NCBI GenBank assembly: GCA_964529415.1
Contig: CAZGWD010000008.1
Location: forward strand, 62,001-126,000
Direction of reading: 5' to 3'
Source: CAYMPH01 sp964529415
Lineage (GTDB): Bacteria; Spirochaetota; UBA4802; UBA5550
DNA length: 64,000 nt
Made by a program: the position numbers and the translations under genes
Part shown: piece by piece, positions 59,396 to 64,000 of the stretch
Position numbering within the stretch: the stretch's first letter is position 1
How the letters are laid out: each line of letters begins with the position of its first letter
The notes under the pieces: generated by a model
Told to the model about the DNA's origin: nothing
Databases searched by the model: none
What the model saw: the letters and a program-made list of their open reading frames with translations, nothing else

Positions 59396-60526
59396 TTATA
59401 CAACCTTAAAATTAAAATTCTGCAGCAGCGCCTGCAGTTCAGGAATTTCATCAGTTGATTGATTATCGCAGATATATTGATTTCTTATGGTGAGTATTTC
59501 TTCCTGAATGGCAAAAAAAGCATCAACTAAATCCGGATCAAAGTGCGTTCCCTTTCCTTCTGTAATAATGGAAAAAGATTTTTCCATAGAGAACGGTTCC
59601 TTGTATGAACGCCTGGAGGTCAGGGAGTCGAATACATCTGCGAGTGTGGTTATACGGGCAGAGATTGGAATCTCTTTTCCCTTCAGGCCATTTGGATATC
59701 CGCTTCCATCCCAGTTCTCGTGGTGGCACCTTGCTATAGTCTCGGCTATGCTAATGAATTCAGCGTTAGAGCCTTTTAGAATCTTGGAGCCGATTGCAGT
59801 ATGATGCTTCATGATTTCCCACTCCATCTGGTCAAGCTTTGATGGTTTCACAAGTATCTGGTCGGGTATGCCTATCTTGCCCAGATCATGCATGGGTGCT
59901 GCATAAAGAATGGATTCAACTGTGCTTTCGTCAAGTCCAATGTGGCGGGCTATGGCAGCGGCATATCGGCTGACGCGCTTGATATGCGCCCCTGTATCCT
60001 TGTCCCTGTATTCAGATGCAACCGACAGGCGGTAAATTGTCTCAAGTGAAGCTTCTTTAATTCTTTCCAGTGCATTTTTTAATTCCTCGGTCCTTTTGGC
60101 TACTTCTGACTCAAGTTCTTCACGGTAATTATTTAGAAGATCGTTGTAGGCTTTTACCTTTAATAAAGACTTGACCCGGGCAATCAGCTCAATTTTATCA
60201 AAAGGCTTTGAAATAAAATCATCACAACCTGCTTCAATTCCCTTAATGCGATCCTCTGTTTCCCGTAATGCAGTCAGCAGTATTATCGGGAGCAGCCGGT
60301 GCTCTGCATTTTGTCTGATCCTGCGTGCAACTTCAAAACCATTCAATCCGGGCATCATTACATCCAGCAGAACAAGATCGATTTGATTTGCTGAAAGTTT
60401 TTCCAGCGCTTCTTCTCCGGTTAATGCCTGAATAATTTCATATCCAAGCGGGAGAAGATGAGCTTCAAGAAGTTCAATATTCTGTATCTGGTCATCAACA
60501 ACCAGAATTACTGATGTGTCTTTCAT
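59396..60526 (-). CDS. Response regulator with HD-GYP output (c-di-GMP phosphodiesterase)
   Basis: The 376-residue protein has a receiver (about 1-125; VVDDQIQNIELLEA, VLLDVMMPGLNGFEVA, SKPFDK), a short coiled coil (YREELESEVAKRTEEL) and an intact HD-GYP domain (about 165-350; HDLGKIGIPDQ, HHENWDGSGYPNGL). It should degrade c-di-GMP when phosphorylated. Its receiver and linker are strongly similar to the two genes upstream (60600, 61935), showing tandem duplication with a changed output. It follows the GGDEF gene by 73 bp. Confidence 0.95.
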   Translation of the reverse strand: MKDTSVILVVDDQIQNIELLEAHLLPLGYEIIQALTGEEALEKLSANQIDLVLLDVMMPGLNGFEVARRIRQNAEHRLLPIILLTALRETEDRIKGIEAGCDDFISKPFDKIELIARVKSLLKVKAYNDLLNNYREELESEVAKRTEELKNALERIKEASLETIYRLSVASEYRDKDTGAHIKRVSRYAAAIARHIGLDESTVESILYAAPMHDLGKIGIPDQILVKPSKLDQMEWEIMKHHTAIGSKILKGSNAEFISIAETIARCHHENWDGSGYPNGLKGKEIPISARITTLADVFDSLTSRRSYKEPFSMEKSFSIITEGKGTHFDPDLVDAFFAIQEEILTIRNQYICDNQSTDEIPELQALLQNFNFKVV

Positions 60527-60599
60527 ATTTTATTTCCTTTGTTTCCTGTATAAATAATTATTTCCAGGATATAACTTTGAGTATTTTAAATATGAATAT

Positions 60600-61925
60600 T
60601 CAGTCTTTTCTGAATAGCTGATAACGAGCACGTCCAGTCTGTTTTGCCTTATACATGGCTATATCAGCATTTTTCATCAGAATAACTTCTTCAGTTCCAT
60701 TATCAGGGTATTCAGCTATGCCGATGCTTGTTGTTACAATGAGTTGATGTGTGTTATAAATGACAGGCTCGCAAAATCTGTCTATGATTTTCTGGGCAAT
60801 CTGTACCGCATCCTCTATTGTTTCGAGGCCGGATAGGATCAGTGCAAACTCATCACCGCCGAAACGCGCAACAGTATCACCTTTCCTTAGAATTTCAGAA
60901 AGCCGTTCTGCTGTTGTTTTAAGGATGATATCGCCTGCATCATGGCCGAGTGTATCATTTACATTTTTGAAATTGTCGAGATCAAGTATCATAAGTCCTG
61001 CTTTTTTATTGTTTCTTTTGGAATGAGCCAGGGCAATGTTCAATCGGTCGGAAAATAGTTTCCTGTTTGGAAGCCCTGTCAGGTCATCATGATAAGCCAT
61101 AAACTGGATCTTTTCTTCCAGCTGTTTCCGTTCAGTGATGTCCTCAATGGATAGAAGAATTATCCGTTCCTTTCCCATTACTCTATTAATTTGACGGGCA
61201 TTTAACAGCATTATGCGTTTGCCGATGGTTGTAAAATCATGTTCAACTTCATAATTATCAAATGTTGTCTTTTGAGGAAGGATAGTTTCCAGAAGCTCCC
61301 TGAGTACCGGGATATCCCACTGTTTGTTGCCAAGATCATAGATCAGATGCCCTATAGTCTGTTCCGGGTTTACTTTAAAAACATCATAGAATGAGCGGCT
61401 GACTTTAACTACTCTTAAATTCTGATCAAGAACGATTAAGGGTTCACGTACTGTATTGATGATGCTTTCTGCATATTCCAGCGCATCATCTGCTGATTTT
61501 TTGGTAACCTGCAGCTCTTCCCTGTAATTACTCAACATGTCATTGTATGCTTTTACTTTTAAAAGGGATTGAATGCGGGCTAATAGCTCCAGTTTTTCAA
61601 TTGGTTTTGAAATAAAATCATCACAACCGGCTTCAATTCCCTTTATACGATCCGCTGTTTCCCGCAAGGAAGTTAGCAGAATTACAGGAAGCAGCCGATG
61701 TGACGGATCAAGTCTGACTTTTTGAATAACTTCAAAACCATTCATGTCGGGCATCATTATGTCCAATAGAATTAAATCAATTTTATTGCCGGAAAGTTTC
61801 TCAAGCGCTTCTTCACCGCTTGAAGCCGTGATAATTTTATAGCCCTCCGGAACAAGATATGCTTCGAGAAGATCTACGTTCTGAATCTGATCATCAACAA
61901 CTAAGATTGTCTGATTGGGTTTCAT
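60600..61925 (-). CDS. Response regulator with PAS and GGDEF domains (diguanylate cyclase)
   Basis: The 441-residue protein has a receiver (about 1-125) nearly matching its neighbours (IQNVDLLEAYLVPEGY, LLDIMMPDMNG), a PAS domain (about 150-270) and a GGDEF domain (about 275-440). RFGGDEFALI is intact, and RKGD five residues before it fits the RxxD inhibitory site. It should make c-di-GMP with product feedback. The linker YREELQVTKKSADDALE diverges from its sisters only after the shared LLSNYREEL-type segment. It sits 9 bp downstream of the PP2C regulator, so they are in one operon. Confidence 0.95.
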   Translation of the reverse strand: MKPNQTILVVDDQIQNVDLLEAYLVPEGYKIITASSGEEALEKLSGNKIDLILLDIMMPDMNGFEVIQKVRLDPSHRLLPVILLTSLRETADRIKGIEAGCDDFISKPIEKLELLARIQSLLKVKAYNDMLSNYREELQVTKKSADDALEYAESIINTVREPLIVLDQNLRVVKVSRSFYDVFKVNPEQTIGHLIYDLGNKQWDIPVLRELLETILPQKTTFDNYEVEHDFTTIGKRIMLLNARQINRVMGKERIILLSIEDITERKQLEEKIQFMAYHDDLTGLPNRKLFSDRLNIALAHSKRNNKKAGLMILDLDNFKNVNDTLGHDAGDIILKTTAERLSEILRKGDTVARFGGDEFALILSGLETIEDAVQIAQKIIDRFCEPVIYNTHQLIVTTSIGIAEYPDNGTEEVILMKNADIAMYKAKQTGRARYQLFRKD

Positions 61926-61934
61926 TTTTTTACA

Positions 61935-63236
61935 CTACTCTATATCTACACAAATTATGCAGACATCATCCTCAAATTCATCGCAGCCCCTGAAGTCAAC
62001 AAGGTCCTGGAATAATCCATTAATAAACATCCCTGCCGGTTTATTGAAATGTGTCCGGAATGAACCGGGTAATGTTTTATTTTCAAAGTTTTTTTCTTCG
62101 TAATATTTTTTGTCATTGATATCAATTGCTTCAGTCAGACCGTCCGTATATAAAATCAGCTTGCTTCCTTTTTTCAGTACAATCGTTTCATTGATAAATT
62201 CTTTCTTCAAAGCTTTTAATTCCGTGTTATTCATAACTGCTAATGGTGGTGCATGGCTTTTAATATTCAGATATTCCATATTTTCATTGTTGAGAATATA
62301 CGGGGGATTATGGCCTGCGCTTGAATAAATAAATTCTCTTGTGTCCGGGTTGTAGATTCCATAAAAAGCTGTTATAAAATTATCAGCGGATTGATTGATA
62401 AGAATATTGTTAAGAATTTCAAGAACACTCGACGGACTGTTGTAGAAAGAAGAAAATTGAAGAATAGAACTTTTTACCATTGCAGTTATAAAGGCTGCAG
62501 GGACGCCATGACCGGAAACATCACTGATAAAAATTCCTATGCTGCCATTGCCGGTAATCCGGATAAAATCAAAAAAGTCTCCTCCAACCTTCTCCATGGG
62601 TTTGTACTGAAACGATATATATGCAGCAGGTGTTTTGTCCGGTATGAAGCATTTCTTGATGCTTCTTGCCATATCCAGATCATCTTCCATGATTTTATTG
62701 CGTTTTTTTAATTTATCTTTTTCATTCTCCAGCTCCTCAGTCCTTTCTTTCACCTTTTTTTCCAGACCTGCATTTATATCAGCCAGTTCTTCAGTCCTTG
62801 ATGCCACCTCGGACTCCAGCTCTTTTCTGTAATTGCTCAGCAGGTCGTTATATGCTTTAACTTTTACAAGCGACCGAACCCTGGCTATAAGCTCCATCCT
62901 GTCAACAGGCTTTGAAATAAAATCATCGCAGCCTGATTCAATTCCCTTTATTCGATCTGATGTTTCACGCAATGCGGTAATCAGGATTATTGGAAGCAGC
63001 TTGTATGCAGGTTCAAGCCTGATTTTTCGCATAACTTCAAAACCATCCATGCCCGGCATCATGATATCCAGCAGAATCAGATCTATTTGATTGCTGGAAA
63101 GCTTATCAAGCGCTTCTTTTCCTGTTACAGCAGTAATGATGTCATAACCCTGCGGTACAAGATATGCTTCAAGAAGCTCAATGTTCTGAATCTGGTCGTC
63201 AACAATCAGGATTATTGGTTTATCTTTCATCATCAA
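61935..63236 (-). CDS. Response regulator with PP2C/SpoIIE-type phosphatase output
   Basis: The 433-residue protein has a receiver (about 1-125; LLDIMMPGMDGFEV), a long coiled coil (about 135-195) and a SpoIIE/RsbU phosphatase domain (about 205-433). GGDFFDFIRI, ISDVSGHGVPAAFITAM and LYTDGLTEAID give the metal-binding aspartates. Such proteins dephosphorylate an anti-anti-sigma (STAS) partner and thus control a sigma factor. No STAS or RsbW-type gene lies within the window. Receiver and linker are sister to 59396 and 60600. Confidence 0.95.
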   Translation of the reverse strand: MMMKDKPIILIVDDQIQNIELLEAYLVPQGYDIITAVTGKEALDKLSSNQIDLILLDIMMPGMDGFEVMRKIRLEPAYKLLPIILITALRETSDRIKGIESGCDDFISKPVDRMELIARVRSLVKVKAYNDLLSNYRKELESEVASRTEELADINAGLEKKVKERTEELENEKDKLKKRNKIMEDDLDMARSIKKCFIPDKTPAAYISFQYKPMEKVGGDFFDFIRITGNGSIGIFISDVSGHGVPAAFITAMVKSSILQFSSFYNSPSSVLEILNNILINQSADNFITAFYGIYNPDTREFIYSSAGHNPPYILNNENMEYLNIKSHAPPLAVMNNTELKALKKEFINETIVLKKGSKLILYTDGLTEAIDINDKKYYEEKNFENKTLPGSFRTHFNKPAGMFINGLFQDLVDFRGCDEFEDDVCIICVDIE

Positions 63237-63276
63237 TCTCTATTAATTTTTTTTTAAATATTGCTTATTTGAAAAT

Positions 63277-63642
63277 TTACTTAATAAATTTTTTGATTTC
63301 TTCTGCAAAAGTGCGTGTGTTTATAGGCTTTCCAATGAATCCGCTGTTTGTTACTGTGCTTATCTCCTCTCTGCCGCCTGCCATAACTGATGCCGTAACA
63401 AAAACAATGGGAATATCACATGTCTTTTTGTCGAGACGAAGTATTCTTGCAGCTTCGATGCCGCTCAAGTCCGGAAGCCGTACATCCATCAGTATAATAT
63501 CCGGTTTTTCTTTTATGGCGATTGCAATACCAATGGAAGCATTTTCAGCTTCAAATACTTCAAATCCGGCGACCTCTAAAAGATCTTTTTCCAGCATAAG
63601 ATTTTTTCCGTCATCATCGACAACCAATGCTCTCTTTTTCAT
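63277..63642 (-). CDS. Single-domain response regulator
   Basis: ATG at 63642 is one base after the stop of the kinase gene and gives a normal receiver start (MKKRALVVDDDGKN); upstream extension would run inside the kinase gene. The 121-residue protein has the acidic pair DDD, phospho-Asp in IILMDVRLPDLSG, VTAS and the GKPIN lysine. No output domain is present. It may relay phosphate from the overlapping kinase to the three regulators downstream, in the way of DivK/CheY-type proteins. Confidence 0.92.
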   Translation of the reverse strand: MKKRALVVDDDGKNLMLEKDLLEVAGFEVFEAENASIGIAIAIKEKPDIILMDVRLPDLSGIEAARILRLDKKTCDIPIVFVTASVMAGGREEISTVTNSGFIGKPINTRTFAEEIKKFIK

Positions 63643-63643
63643 G

Positions 63644-64000
63644 TCAAGCCACCCCGATGAATGAAATTGGAAGAGTAAAACGGACAGAGGTCCCTCTATC
63701 CAGCCCATCTGATTCTACAGAAAACTTTCCGCCGTGCAGTTCGGCCATCTTTTTGGAAAGCGGCAGGCCGAGACCTGTTCCCTCTGTTACTCTGGAATAG
63801 GGTGTATCAACACGGAAAAAACCTTCAAAAATTTTTTCTTTATTTTCAGATGCGATACCGATACCGGTATCCCACACAGTTATTTCTACCTCTGTTTCCA
63901 GTTTCCCGGCACGCATTCCTATTTTGCCGCCTTCAGGAGTGAATTTAACAGCGTTTGAAAGCAGATTATACATTATTTCTTTTACCTTGAGCTCATCCGC
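63644..64000 (-). CDS. Histidine kinase, C-terminal ATPase part (5' end beyond window)
   Basis: The frame is open to the window edge, so only the last about 118 residues are seen. They hold the HATPase motifs: NLLSNAVKFTPEGG (N box), VWDTGIGIASENKEKIFEGFFR (read in part) and GTGLGLPLSKKMAELHGG. It is the start of the operon that continues with the single receiver and the three sibling regulators, and is the obvious candidate kinase for them. The sensor part is outside the window. Confidence 0.93.
   Translation of the reverse strand, partial: ADELKVKEIMYNLLSNAVKFTPEGGKIGMRAGKLETEVEITVWDTGIGIASENKEKIFEGFFRVDTPYSRVTEGTGLGLPLSKKMAELHGGKFSVESDGLDRGTSVRFTLPISFIGVA

Noticed and set aside
1..64000. 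CRISPR array or phage genes
   Set aside because: No regularly spaced repeats, cas genes, integrase, capsid or tail genes were seen; the tRNA at 14067 is not followed by an integrase.

Overview
The window looks like a chromosomal piece of an anaerobic or facultative, diderm, flagellated Spirochaetota-like bacterium of fairly low GC. The lineage is inferred from gene content: a rnhB / FliK-like / FlhB-tail protein / HD-GYP / yraN string, outer-membrane barrels, a FliM-related switch protein, a PASTA protein beside rpe, and very many PAS-rich hybrid kinases. Ferredoxin-linked enzymes (two aldehyde:ferredoxin oxidoreductases and a KorAB-type 2-oxoacid oxidoreductase) point to anaerobic metabolism. 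No 16S rRNA lies here, so the assignment is tentative.

Layout. 0-3.5 kb: the 3' end of clpB, then a two-gene cassette bracketed by a 58-59 bp direct repeat. The cassette holds a Crp/Fnr regulator and a protein that appears to be a circularly permuted FliN-FliM. 3.5-7.1 kb: a small membrane protein, a PASTA protein overlapping rpe, a small secreted acidic protein and a radical SAM enzyme. 7.1-13.7 kb (minus strand): a thiolase / MBL hydrolase / outer-membrane barrel operon, then an OmpA-like / barrel pair bracketed by two near-identical 182-183 bp MITE-like elements. 14-19 kb: tRNA-Ala(CGC), a VapBC-type toxin-antitoxin pair with a clear promoter, an AOR / class II aldolase overlapping pair, and a DUF4143 ATPase. 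19.1-22.7 kb (minus): the yraN-to-rnhB string, with a degenerate HD-GYP protein and flagellar export homologues.

22.9-31.7 kb: a long palindromic repeat, an AOR with a C-terminal SCP2-like lipid-binding domain, a structured non-coding element, a Bdr-like heptad-repeat membrane protein, an acyl-CoA synthetase, and a Spy-like / DUF4405 / OmpR-type regulator / sensor kinase envelope-stress set. 31.7-43.2 kb: rubredoxin-cupin, KorAB, aldehyde dehydrogenase, FMN reductase, a thioredoxin-reductase-like protein, a membrane ferredoxin-adenylate cyclase fusion, an O-methyltransferase, GAF-HD-GYP and an acidic LRR protein. 43.3-64 kb: an ABC-F ATPase, then about 19 kb of minus-strand signalling genes. 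These are an HWE-type kinase, three large hybrid kinases, a CheB-CheR-PAS fusion, three sibling response regulators with swapped outputs (HD-GYP, GGDEF, PP2C), a lone receiver and a kinase cut by the window edge.

How they may work together (inference). The lipid-like enzymes (thiolase, acyl-CoA synthetase, AOR-SCP2, ALDH3-like dehydrogenase) suggest anaerobic handling of hydrophobic acyl and aldehyde compounds. The redox-equipped cyclase and the Crp-type regulator could form a redox-to-cAMP link. The tandem regulators give one sensory block the means to make c-di-GMP, break it down, and control an anti-sigma-type partner switch. The strongest candidates for something undescribed are the permuted FliN-FliM/Crp cassette, the AOR-SCP2 fusion, the ferredoxin-cyclase with a His-rich membrane anchor, and the structured element near 26 kb.
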